A DNA stretch of 64,000 nt. It comes from Escallonia rubra. Taxonomy: Eukaryota > Streptophyta > Magnoliopsida > Escalloniales > Escalloniaceae. The stretch spans positions 1-64,000 of the forward strand of contig JAVXUO010003138.1 in the NCBI GenBank assembly GCA_033065855.1, in the 5' to 3' direction. How positions within the stretch are numbered: the first letter of the stretch is position 1; each line of letters starts with the position of its first letter. A program made the translations under genes and the position numbers. The notes under the pieces were generated by a model. The model searched no databases and had not been told where the DNA came from. It saw only the letters and a list, made by a program, of their open reading frames with translations. Below are positions 48,210 to 59,009 of the stretch, piece by piece.

Positions 48210-50140
48210 TCAAGCCCAATTTTACGTCGTAGAACAGATCAAGGTAAAACTCTCGTTACGGAAGAAAATTATCCCATTGTGTAAAATGAATATCGCAGCC
48301 AATCAGTCCATTGCAACTATAAACAGACAGAAAGTGAGAGCGAGTCATCGGTTTGTTGAGCACGAGCTACTGTTAGAGTTCGGACGAGCGCATGGAAGTG
48401 GCAGAATTAGAACTTCTATTTATTAAAACTTTTTGCGTATAGATTTCAATTAGAAGGATGAGAAGTGATTTAGGGAGAGTACGCGAACAAGAGCGCGATC
48501 CAAGGAGTGATCATTATCCCTTCCAGGAAAATATGATAACTTGGATAGAATAGAACCAATTGAGATTGGTGCATTTAATTTACATATCTGAATAGTTTAT
48601 GGTAAAAAGACACTTGCAGCTTTTTACTTTTCTGGCCACCATCAACTAAAATACTCAAAAAAGGTTTCAGAGTTGATCATGGATCCAGTTTTACCTTTGA
48701 TTAATACATAGACTTGGTATGGATCCTGACTAAGAAACTGGGGATGCTTTCTGTTTCCAGCAAGAGGTAATTATGCACAATGATAAGGCACAAGTTTCAA
48801 CTGATCATATACAAGATATGGCACTTGAACAAAATCCACCCCTCTATCCATTTGGTTCAGCTTATTGATCATATTGAATTAAATCATTGCTCAATCTAAA
48901 CACAACCCAAATAAGATGCTCTACTAAATTGTTGGATCCAAGGTAGCCTAAATTTGTATTCTGCATTTTAACACAATTCATCATACTCTGTTAGATCTAA
49001 ACGCCATTGTTGAGCTTGACTAATTTGTTGGATCCAAGATTGCCTAAACTTGTACTGTTTTAGTAGCTAATCCCAAGTTGATACCCCCAGCCGGCAGCCA
49101 CCCCTCCCCCTCCTCCCAAGCCCGAAGAACAAAAATAACAACACTTCAAAGTAGAAACTTCATTATTGTTTACTTCATTCTTTCTGTGCTTAGCCAGCCA
49201 ATCATAAATTCATGATCCATAAACTTTGACACTCCTATCAGTGGTAGGCCTTTAACCACGGCCTAGACACACAAAGGTTCACATGCATGACAAGGAAATA
49301 GTTAATAAAGATACAAGAATTAACACATGAATATTGGAGGTGGAAATTAATGGGGCACGGGTGGTACATGCAGCAGCATCCAGCTTTCCATGGCTTCATC
49401 TGTTGCAGGTATTGTTCTTCTTACTGCAACCCATTTTGCATATAATTTTCCAAAAGCTTCTCAACTTTGAAATATTGATTCTATGGAACCACCATCGAGA
49501 GCAGGTCCCCATGTACCTTTTGGCAGTCACGTTAAGGCTAGCTTTTGACCGTCAAAGGTATAAAGATACACTATTATACATGGCATGAGAATAACAAAGA
49601 TGCTTTAGGTGGTTTAGCATTAGTACAAAGTTTTTTGACATGAGAAAGGAAAGGAAAAAAGGGAAGGGCTGTATGATGATGTAAAGTGGTGTGCGATAAA
49701 CTTGCGTTTTTAACTACACCCGGACTACGTTTGATAGACTTTTGAAATTCTCGTTCCTGGATTACTTTTCATTCTTCTAGAACTGATATGAAAAACTTGT
49801 TGGAACGTAGTTTATCAGAGAATAGCATGATATCACGGCTTGAAACATGACTTTTCGGTATAAGAGAAGCTACATCGTGTTCGCTGAGGTTTGGCATATT
49901 GAGAAACGAATTCTAATCGGACAAATGTATAATCTGATTTTAATTTTCTACAAAAATAAAGTGACAACAGGCATAAAAATGCACGTCCTTGTCTACTAGT
50001 TTCGGTTCATATCGATGATCACCACTCACCAGGCATGAGTTTTTGCACTAAAGGTTAGCCGTCTCCTTACTTCAAACTCAGCTCTGAACTGTTAATGATG
50101 TATCAATTTCAAACTCTTTAAAGGAGTTCAAAATTCTAGG
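48210..50140. other. Intergenic region upstream of the PINOID2-like gene
   Basis: AT-rich, no gene seen. The sequence TTGTTGGATCCAAG(G/A)T(A/T)GCCTAAA occurs twice (about 48930 and 49025), a short local duplication. Confidence 0.45.
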
Positions 50141-50149
50141 AAAATAAAT

Positions 50150-50365
50150 TATTATAGATACCCACCTTACTGGTTGAAGGAATCTTCCTCTTACCTCTTA
50201 TATAGCGATAATTAATAATCGCTAAATGTTTATAGTGACTTTTATTTAGTGACGCTAAAAAATGCTAAGATATGTCACTAGAAACATGTAACGACTATTT
50301 ATTGTCATCATATACGTGGTTGGAGGAAGATTCCTACAACCGACTAGGATCCAAAGTTTGTTCAT
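50150..50365. mobile_element. Non-autonomous TIR element, copy B
   Basis: The ends are inverted: GGTTGAAGGAATCTTCCTC on the left and GGTTGTAGGAATCTTCCTCC read inward from the right. Inside are AATCGCTAAATGTTTATAGTGAC and TTTAGTGACGCTAAA words. It belongs with the copies at 3838-4126 and 50530-50765. I could not define a target duplication, so the superfamily is open. Confidence 0.6.
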
Positions 50366-50529
50366 TATGTTATGTCATAACACATGATAATTAACAACAT
50401 TGTTATATCATGTGATGAACTCAAGGCACTATATGCAATCTTTTTTTTTTTTTTTAGTTTCTTCTATTAGCCAAAAAGCATAACTTTGTTACGTTCTTAG
50501 CCTTGCATAACATACTGTCACGGAACAAA

Positions 50530-50765
50530 TTTGACTGTTACTCCGATTAGAAGAATTTTCATCTTACCTTCTATATAACGACAATCATTCGTTTCTAAAT
50601 ATTTTTAGTGGCTTATTTAATGAAGATAAAAAATTACTGTTCATAATTGTCGCTGAAAAAGAAAAAAAAAAAGTCACTAGAAAGATTTAGCGACTATTAA
50701 TTGTTAATATACACGGGATTGGAGGAAATTCTTATATCCGAATAGGAGCCAAAGTTTCTTCTATC
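50530..50765. mobile_element. Non-autonomous TIR element, copy C, next to the PINOID2-like promoter
   Basis: Same layout as copy B (ATAACGACAATC, TTTAGTGGC, TTGTCGCTGAAA, ATTTAGCGACTATT, GATTGGAGGAAATTC, TAGGAGCCAAAGTTT) but more diverged. It ends about 30 bases from the TATA box of the kinase gene. Confidence 0.55.
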
Positions 50766-50792
50766 GCACCGTACAAACACACACCCATTATT

Positions 50793-50800
50793 ATATATAA
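50793..50800 (+). promoter_or_regulatory. TATA box of the PINOID2-like gene
   Basis: TATATATAAAG lies 46 bases before the first ATG (50839) and 70 before the preferred ATG (50863). A CA-rich leader follows. Confidence 0.7.
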
Positions 50801-50862
50801 AGCCTTGAGAAACCCACTAGAAAAACACACACACACACATGTTCCCAAAACCAAAACCCACC

Positions 50863-52675
50863 ATGGCTACCACAAACCAAGAAGACTCCGACTATGACAA
50901 CAGCAGCAGCTGCTCCTCCACAACCGTGCCGGACTCCAGCCGGAGCTTCGGCAGCCGGAGCTCCATCTCCCTCTCCTCCTCCTGCGCCGACCCGTTCACA
51001 GCCTTCCCGAGCTCCCACAAGCCACACAAGTCCAACCAGGCTGCATGGGAGGCCATAAAGCGGCTCCGGGCCGAGAAAGGCGGCCAAGTCGGGCTGGACC
51101 ACTTCAGGCTCCTCCGACGGGTCGGCTCCGGCGACATCGGCAACGTGTACCTCTGCCAGATCCGGAACCCGGCTGTCGGGTTGCCCCGGTGCTATTATGC
51201 CATGAAGGTGGTGGACAGGGAGGCACTTGCCGTAAGAAAGAAGCTGCAGAGGGCAGAAATGGAGAAGGAGATTTTGGGCATGCTTGACCACCCGTTTTTG
51301 CCCACTCTTTACACTGCTTTTGAGGCCTCGCATTACTCTTGCTTGGTCATGGAGTTTTGCCCCGGCGGTGACTTGCATGCCGCCCGGCAACGGCAGGCCG
51401 GAAAGCGGTTTAGTATCTCTTCTTCTAAGTAAGTTTGTTTATCAGTGGTAGTGTTATGATAAAATGCAGCGAGTTTATGCACTTAGATGTGGAAGAAATG
51501 TTACTGCGTTAGTTGTAGTTAAATTATGCACCATATAATAACATCGAGCCTTATGCAAACTTTTTGTGGACTAATTATTACGAAGTTCATAATTATGAGC
51601 ATATCCTTATTCATTAACTAGGGTTTCCAACTTCAGCATATAACACTTAAAACACAAATGTGGTCAGCTTAGCATGCACGAATCAATTACTATGGCTGAA
51701 ACAACATAAGAATTCTGGCATTCAAACTTGCAAATTTGACCTTCTAAAACATTGTGTAAAAGCTTCCTACTTTATTGAATATTAACTTTGCTTGTAACTT
51801 AAGATTGCTAACTTGGATATAATTGGATATACAGGTTTTATGCTGCAGAAGCACTACTAGCTTTAGAGTATCTTCACATGATGGGTGTTGTCTACAGAGA
51901 TCTCAAGCCAGAAAATGTGCTTGTTAGAGAAGATGGTCATGTCATGCTCTCAGACTTCGATCTCTCTCTCAAATGTGAAGTCGTCCCGAAGCTCATACGA
52001 TCGAAACGCAGCCCGGAACCCATTAGTGATAAAAGCATCAAGAGCTGCACAATGCCTTCTTGTGCCATTCCAATTCAATGTTTCTCAAACTCCACAAAAA
52101 GAACAAGAACAATCATAGAACAAGCTGATCAAGTTCAAGTCTATCATGAATACAGTCCAGAATTGGTGGCTGAGCCAATCCATGCAAAATCCAAGTCATT
52201 TGTTGGAACCCATGAGTACTTGGCTCCGGAGGTAATATCCGGCCAAGGACATGGAAGCCCAGTGGATTGGTGGACCTTTGGAGTGTTCTTGTATGAACTC
52301 TTGTATGGAAAAACACCCTTCAGAGGGGAGAACAATGAGAGAACCCTCATCAACATTTTAAAGCAGCCATTATCCTTTCCAAGAATTGGTGTCAGTAGTA
52401 GCAAAGAGTATGAGGAAATGGTGAAAGTTCAAGACCTTATAAGCAAATTACTTGTGAAGAATCCCAAGAAGAGACTTGGAAGCTTAAAGGGTTCTCTGGA
52501 GATCAAGGGGCATGAGTTTTTTAAGGGTGTGAATTGGGCTTTGATTAGGTCAGTTAGGCCACCAGAGGTACCTAGTGATGTGCACAAGATGAGGAGTAGA
52601 GGTGTGATACCAAAGTTGAGCAAGAAAGAAAGGGAGGCACCCTATCAGATTCCCCATCATTTTGACTACTTTTAA
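50863..52675 (+). CDS. AGCVIII protein kinase, PINOID2-like
   Basis: Two exons, 50863-51428 and 51835-52675, encode 468 aa. A Ser-rich N-terminus precedes the kinase domain from about residue 80: glycine loop [11 protein letters not shown] lysine (about 115), [16 protein letters not shown], and SDFDLSL, the DFD replacement of DFG that defines plant AGCVIII kinases. A short insertion follows before GTHEYLAPE. The C-terminus is HHFDYF, a PDK1-docking FxxF motif. The ATG at 50863 has a strong context (CACCATGG); one at 50839 would add eight residues. The [13 protein letters not shown] start and IPHHFDYF end match my memory of PINOID 2 proteins. PINOID relatives phosphorylate PIN carriers and set auxin flux polarity at the plasma membrane; this gene's own role is inferred. 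The domain looks intact. Confidence 0.92.
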
Positions 52676-54420
52676 TTGTAAATTAGATAGAGCAGGAAAA
52701 GTAAATGTTTGTGGTGTTAAGACTTTTCCTAGATAATTAGAAATATTTTCCAGTTTAACAAAACTGTTTGTATTTGTTTGTTCAATGACATCAATTTTAC
52801 ATGCAATCTGCCATCTTATGATATAAGAGGTTGTACAAAGAAAAGAGCGCACAACCCCGTTGTTGATCACTATCATCTAATCAGCTCATAAACCGTTCAT
52901 TTAATCTTTAACTCTGCACAAAAACTGATTTCTCAATATGTATGATTGACATGCGTCGGTCATGATCGTCTGAAGATTGCAATCATGAACCATCGGAGTC
53001 ACTTAGAGTCGAGTCGAATTGAGATTAGCTTCAAATATCACTTGAGAAGGATCACAAAACAAGTTTATTCATTATAGGCTGTCATGTGATATGCAAATTG
53101 CAAGCACCTATGGATCATTTACTAGGCCATGGAGCCTTTGGTGTAGCTTTTAGTCATGAAATTTTAGGCTATAGTTTATGACATGAATACGTGTAAAGGG
53201 ATGGGGGCCGCTCATTATAGTCCCCATGTTTTTCTCATCAGAACTCATGAGCTCATGTGATAACCATTATTACTTCCTCAATAATGGGTAAAATAATACG
53301 ATAAAAAAGTTGCAAAAATAAACCTTCCTCTCCCTTTTTGTTAATATCTCTGCTTTTTATTCAAATCCCCGCATTTGCATGTACCTTCCTCCGATTAAAG
53401 TAGCAGAATGAAAACAAGATCATCATTGCTACTTTCTTTCTTCAACCTATTTTATGATATATTAGCACTTTAGGAAATCTCATCTCATAAATTTCAACTT
53501 TTCCTTCTCATGCTTGTAAAGTTATCTCTATGTTTTAAAGCCTTTCTTTTTTCCTTCTCGACTAGTTTTGATTTCGTGCATGCACAAGAAACGCTAACCG
53601 AGAAAATACTCGTTTAGAAGGCTCATACGTGTATGCCTCATAGTCTTTTTTTTAAATAGCAATAACAGTATAATAATGATAACATAAATATTTTCACTTT
53701 TTTTTTACATGGGTTTATAATCACTTTTCATGGTAAAAAGTTTATTCTATTAAAAATTGTTAGCCTTTTAGCAACATATGAAAAGGTAAAATAACATATA
53801 AAATGGTAGAAATAGTCTTTCATTCTTGAAGAATAATAATAATAATTCGTGTGTTGAGCTTTGAGGTTTGTACTAATGAATGCCATGAAGAAGAGAATGA
53901 AAAAGTATAAAAATGATTAAAAAAATAAATTAGAGATACTATATATATAATTTAAATTGAAATAAAAGGAGTGATATAAGGCTTGTTAGACAGATAAACT
54001 GTGAAGGAATATTGGGCTTATCTAAAAAGAAACATTTACGATTATAGAAGGAGAAACCTAAGTTTACAAAGGGAAAGAGGGTGTTTGCAAATCCTAGGGA
54101 TCAGTCGCATTGCAAATCTATTAATACAATTTTTAAGTGGGACATGTTGATATGGAAGAGTAAGAATTAATGCAAAATCTATTTAATTGGTTGAATTTTA
54201 AATGTTAAAATTGTAGACATGCCAAGTAAAAATAATAATAAGATTAGCGAATAAGGAGGGAGAGAGAGAGAGTTGGTATGGTCAATTGAGTAGCATTAGA
54301 AGAGAGAATTTTTTCCAAAATATAGTGTTTAAGGAAGGTTGTATGAACTCCTTACTTTTTTACTAAAATGATTATACAAAATGGCATTATTGACAAGAAT
54401 GAACAAGGTTCATGGTTTCT
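52676..54420. other. 3' flank of the PINOID2-like gene and AT-rich intergenic DNA
   Basis: The first 200 bases are the probable 3' UTR. The tract at about 53880-54240 shares wording with 14020-14200 (ATTGCAAA, ATTTT(T/G)AAGT(G/T)GGACA, TTAATTGGTTGAATTT), so it is likely an old dispersed repeat. No gene seen. Confidence 0.45.
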
Positions 54421-54428
54421 GCGAATAC

Positions 54429-54614
54429 TCAAGCAGAATGACTAAAAGTGACATGTTTCACAATAATTTGCAATTCAATAATATAGTCCAAGTGAATCAT
54501 ATCATCGAGATATGCAAAAGCTTCCCACCCCAATTTCTTCAGCCACCTCTTTAACTTAGAAGGCCTTTTTGGAACCCTCCACACAGCACCTTCGCAATGC
54601 ATTTGCAGAGCCAT
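54429..54614 (-). pseudogene. Protein-like orphan fragment
   Basis: A 61-codon frame with convincing protein character (GAVWRVPKRPSKLKRWLKKL, then AYLDDMIHLDYIIE). I do not recognise the family. There is no companion exon nearby, so a captured or left-over exon is most likely. Confidence 0.3.
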
Positions 54615-54708
54615 AATGACAGAAATTTGTTAGTATTTTTTTTTTCTAGTTTTTTCTTTAGCCAAAAAGGAAAATAAGTATGTTGCAAATATAGGTGCAA
54701 CCAACCAA

Positions 54709-54972
54709 CTGCTTTGGCATCGTTTGTTTTACGACCAGGACAGGGGGTACCTTAGGAATGGTTTGCTCATGTACAGCCTGTGTTACCCTTTCCTTGTATC
54801 GGTCCAGAGTCTTATCACAGTCCTAGTGGTGTTTTGATTCCTTGTTACTTTTTGTTACTTATTTGGATGAGATTGTCATCCAACTCGTCTGCTAACCTCT
54901 ACTTTCTTGTATATTCAGTTACTAATATGATATATAGTTTTTAACTTGTCTCAACCAAAAAAAAAAAAAAAA
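54709..54972 (+). mobile_element. Short 5'-truncated retroposon with poly(A) tail
   Basis: A 264-bp insert ends in about 18 A residues and is flanked by AACCAACCAA on both sides (54699-54708 and 54973-54982). No tRNA-type B box is visible, so a 5'-truncated LINE tail is more likely than a SINE. Confidence 0.5.
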
Positions 54973-55332
54973 AACCAACCAACCAGAAGCAGATGCAGTC
55001 AAATCTAATGAAGGCCCAAAAAGGATGATTGTTAGCCCCATTCATGAGCCTGTCAGCTCGCATTTGCACGCGGGCCTTTTAGCTGCAATCCCTTTTTCTT
55101 TTTCCTTGTTTTCTTTCTTTTGTGTTGGGAGGGGAAGGGGGAGGAGGTTGGGGGGTCTCTTTCTTTTGGTTGGCCTTTTTCCCCACTACCAGCAACAGGG
55201 AGAAAGTGACCTGGAAGTGTTTATACTCAACTCTTGCAAGAAAGGGAAAAAAAGAAAAAAGCCTAACATGTAGTGTTTGGTGTTTCGTGTGAAAGTATCA
55301 CGCTAAAAAACTATTGGCAGTGAGAAGATATT

Positions 55333-55608
55333 AGTTATTATTTATCCGATGTAGAATTTATATCTCTCAACACGCCTCCTCACATGTAGCGAGACTTCTT
55401 TTGAGTGAGTCTAGCACGTGGAGAATTAGACTGGGTAGCGGTGAATAAATTAATTTTTGAATTGTCTGCTGAATTTAGATCGACCGGTTTTAATACCGTT
55501 TGAAAGCATCCAACTCGAAACTAATTGACAATGAGAAGAGATGCCTAAAAGACTCATATATCGTACTGTTGTTTATTATTTACCCGATGTAGGATTTATA
55601 TCTCTCAA
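55333..55608. repeat. Dispersed repeat, copy 3 of 3, with direct repeats at its ends
   Basis: The segment TTATTATTTA(C/T)CCGATGTAG(G/A)ATTTATATCTCTC occurs at about 55338 and about 55570. Between them lies the 200-bp block also seen at 60-293 and 38205-38372 (GAATTGTCTGCTGAATTTAG, then AATACCGTTTGAAAGCATCC). Confidence 0.55.
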
Positions 55609-55609
55609 A

Positions 55610-56900
55610 TGTCCTCTAAGTTTCTTGTAGTTTAATCCTTCTCTTGAGGGAATAGGAGCCTCAAGTATATCAAGAAAAAGAGGCACACTTTATTGCACTT
55701 TATTGATCACATGGCCAAACAAATTAAGAGAAAATAGATAGAACACCACCTCTTTGTCCACTTAGCTTCTTTACCGCAACCATATGGATTTAATCAAAAC
55801 AACTCTTTTAAATGTACTCTTAAAAAGCCAATATGAAACAAGTGAAAGTAACTAAAGTGAGCACCAAGTAGAGTACCCAAGCACACAGAGGCAGCCAAAC
55901 CCACTGGCCACTGGCCAACTTACTCCTAGTTTGGCTACCCACCCTCCAGAGACCAAGAAACTGAAACCCACTGAGCCATGTTTTTTGGGCCATGAATCTG
56001 AGCCCTTGGTGTGGGATATGTGTCTCCATCTCATGGACTTGGCAGGTGCATTAGATCCGAAAAAGGACATGAGTAGGATAGAAAGCTTTTACCCATGGTT
56101 TTGAGGCTAACTTTTGTCCCAAACCAGTGGCTTCCTCTGATCTCTCTGCACAGCGAAAAAAATGAAAGAAAACGCAGCTCACTTTAAACAGAATCCTCAA
56201 GCCCCTGCAGTTTGGGATATTACGGTTCAGACCTGATCAATTGGCTCTCTTGATGATCATATCAACCTTATTTAGTAGCTTAACCTGTTTAGGTATGTCT
56301 TTAACCCTAACAAACAAATGTATTGGAAGATACTTTTGGGTTTCAAACTCCTCACACCCCAGAGTTAGGGGAAATCTAGTAAAGGTTTAAGTGGTCCGCG
56401 CTCCATAATGAGATTGATTAAAGAACGGCTTAGTTTACGCTTGTTTTGTTCTTACAGGCGCTCAAGAGCGTTATATATATAATATATATATATGTATTTT
56501 TAACTTCTGGAAATAGACTGTTTAACATTTCGAACCCTTAAATCAAGTTAATTAGATGGAGCGACATTCGCTGAATTGGTACTAATTTTTGTACAACAAA
56601 GTATCATAAACTAAACCCAAAATTGCTGACATCTGTACCAACTTATTTTATTGCTAATTTTTCAACATGTTGAACTTCCGTACACATTAAAAAACTAGGA
56701 GGAAGGGTCAATATGGTAAGTCCCACTTAATTCCATGAAACTGGCCATCAATCTGGCAATACCTCAAATGGAACCTACCGACCACAACAGAAACCTATGC
56801 GGTAATAAGGTAAGGGAGAGCAAAACAACTGACTGCAGACGTTAGAAATGAAAATGAAACCATCAAACTCTATCCAAAACCTCGTACTAATAAGGCAAAA
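55610..56900. other. Intergenic region upstream of ENOD93
   Basis: No gene seen. A short frame at 55820-56070 on the minus strand has no family resemblance. A (TA)n-like tract lies at about 56470-56495. Confidence 0.45.
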
Positions 56901-56904
56901 TGCT

Positions 56905-56912
56905 TATAAATA
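56905..56912 (+). promoter_or_regulatory. TATA box of the ENOD93 gene
   Basis: TATAAATA lies 95 bases before the ATG at 57007, a spacing that gives a leader of about 60 bases. Confidence 0.65.
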
Positions 56913-57006
56913 ACCTAGCCCTCACCTCAATACCTCTTCATCCAAAGCTTCAAAAACCAACTCAGTTTCCTGTAAAACGATACAAGACACAGTACCAAAC
57001 TCTACA

Positions 57007-58466
57007 ATGGCAAAGAATGTAGCTCAGTCTCCACTCGAACGAAAAGGCATAGCTTCACTGGACCAGAAGCTGGCCATGGCCAAGCGTTGTTCTCATGGTA
57101 CATTTTGCCTTCCCAGGTCCCTTTTTCTTGAAAAGAGTTGCATTCATTTTGAAAGCAAGAAAGGCTTTTTTGTGATTTTATCACCCTCTTTTGTCTGCGA
57201 AAACTTACTTGTAATTGACAAGTTCTGATTGTTCAATTGATTTATGTACAGTACTTTAGTTTTGTTTCCATTTGAGCAACTTATTCTAGGGGTTTTAATG
57301 GTTCATCACTTTGCAATATGCTACTTTGATAGCATCATGAGTACCGCCCTTTTTCTTTTCTTTCGGGGAATTATAAAAACCAATATCTCCAAGTAATTAC
57401 AGTTAGGCAGTTTCTCCTAATAAGTTGATGGAGATCTTGGTATTAGATGGTTACATGACTACTTTCATTGGATTTACATATATATTATCTATGGTCAACA
57501 TGCATGTCTCGGTTATGGTACTAGTACTGTTCATCAGAAAATGCCCTTTCTGCCAAATTTTATTTATTTATTTTTGTCTATTTTCAATTAAATCATTCCT
57601 CGAGTTCTCTGCTGGGATTTTTTGTGGGAGTCCATTTTCCAAAGAGGCCTGTACTCTTTTCAAAGAGAATAATGCCAATGCCAAATATGCACCATATTTT
57701 TGGGAGGGGAAGGGGGTGCTTTGACTGATCATGTGACGATCAGGATTGGTGAATGCTGATCGACGAGAAACTATGAATTCAGATTTGGTCACATGATGCA
57801 ACTCACTGGCAATTCTACTGCTACTTCTTCAAATACTAGTATATGCTTGAAGGAATCATTTAGTGTTTGGGAGGGGAACAAGATGAACTTTAAAAAGGTT
57901 GTCTAGTTTCTCTTCTTTTTCTATTGCCTGAGTTTTCAATTTTTCATGGTGGATCTGCAGAGGGTGTTGTTGCAGGAGCTAAGGCAGCTGTGCTCGCCAC
58001 TATTGCAACTGCCATTCCAACCGTAAAGTCTCCTGCCTTTCATACTGTCTATATGTGTTTAAGTGTGTGTGTCTATGCGTGTGTGCGCGCATATGTGAGA
58101 GCGTGTATTGTGGGTGTGTGCGACAATATATGAAGTACTAATGCACCTGAATCTAGAGTTTTCGAGCTTGGGTAGGACTAATGTACTTGTGATATGTATA
58201 TATATCAGATGGCTAGTGCAAGGATGCTGCCTTGGGCAAGAGCCAACCTCAATCACACTGCTCAAGCTCTCATTATCTCCACAGGTTACTGACCATAATA
58301 ACCTTCTGATATCATCACTCTCTCCTATTACTATTTTTGCTGATAAATTGGTTATGAAATGGCAGTGGCAGGAGCAGCGTATTTCATAGTTGCAGACAAG
58401 ACCGTTCTAGCATCAGCAAGGCGAAACTCCTTCAAGCAGGGTTCACTCTCTAACATGGAAGCATGA
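57007..58466 (+). CDS. ENOD93: Early nodulin-93 (ENOD93)-like protein, four exons
   Basis: Exons 57007-57097, 57961-58022, 58209-58284 and 58366-58466 join in phase to 109 aa, the usual length of this family. The protein begins MAKNVAQSPLERKGIASLDQ, has two hydrophobic segments (GVVAGAKAAVLATIATAIPT and the ALIISTVAGAAYFIVAD stretch), and carries the family block RMLPWARANLNHTAQA. It ends ASARRNSFKQGSLSNMEA. ENOD93 was found as a legume nodulation gene but occurs in all plants; rice OsENOD93-1 affects nitrogen use, and family members have been placed in mitochondria. All three introns have GT-AG ends. The alignment to the family is strong across the whole length; the exact role here is unknown. 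Confidence 0.92.
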
Positions 58467-59009
58467 ATTCTGGGTGCTCATTTTGATATGCTCAGTACTG
58501 TTTGTATTTCAGTGAACAGTTATGCAGTTTGGTATGTAAAAGATCCACATCTACAAGAGCGAATATAAATAAAAGGGTGGGATTTGACTCCAAGAACATC
58601 ATAGCATTTGAACATGCATTAAATAATGTAGTTTGGCTGCAATTTAACCCTTATCCCCACCTAAATTTTGATGCCATTCCTTTTCTTTTCTAGCACAAAG
58701 AATACAAACAATCCAATTCACCATTATCCTTTACCAAATCTAGCTCGCTGCGTAAGATTTCTCTTCTGTTCTAACTTCAATTACCCAGGAATTGGCTCGT
58801 CGCTGATCCTGCACATAAATTGGCCTCGAGTGATCTGTACAATCCCATTTTATGTTGTAACATCATATGCTAAATAGCATATTTTTCACAGACGGCTAAC
58901 ATCAATGGTAGCATTGAACCATTTCAGAGACAAATTACCACAATTAGATTGTCTGAGCCAATTACAATCGGTTGGAGAAACCAATATAGACTCTCAAGTG
59001 GCACTATTT

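Noticed and set aside
50791-51390. Long antisense frame across exon 1 of the PINOID2-like gene
   Set aside because: A GC-rich codon shadow of the kinase; no domain in the antisense protein.
51835-52675. DFD instead of DFG in the AGC kinase as a defect
   Set aside because: DFD is the defining feature of plant AGCVIII kinases.
54709-54972. SINE
   Set aside because: No A or B box could be seen; more likely a truncated LINE tail.
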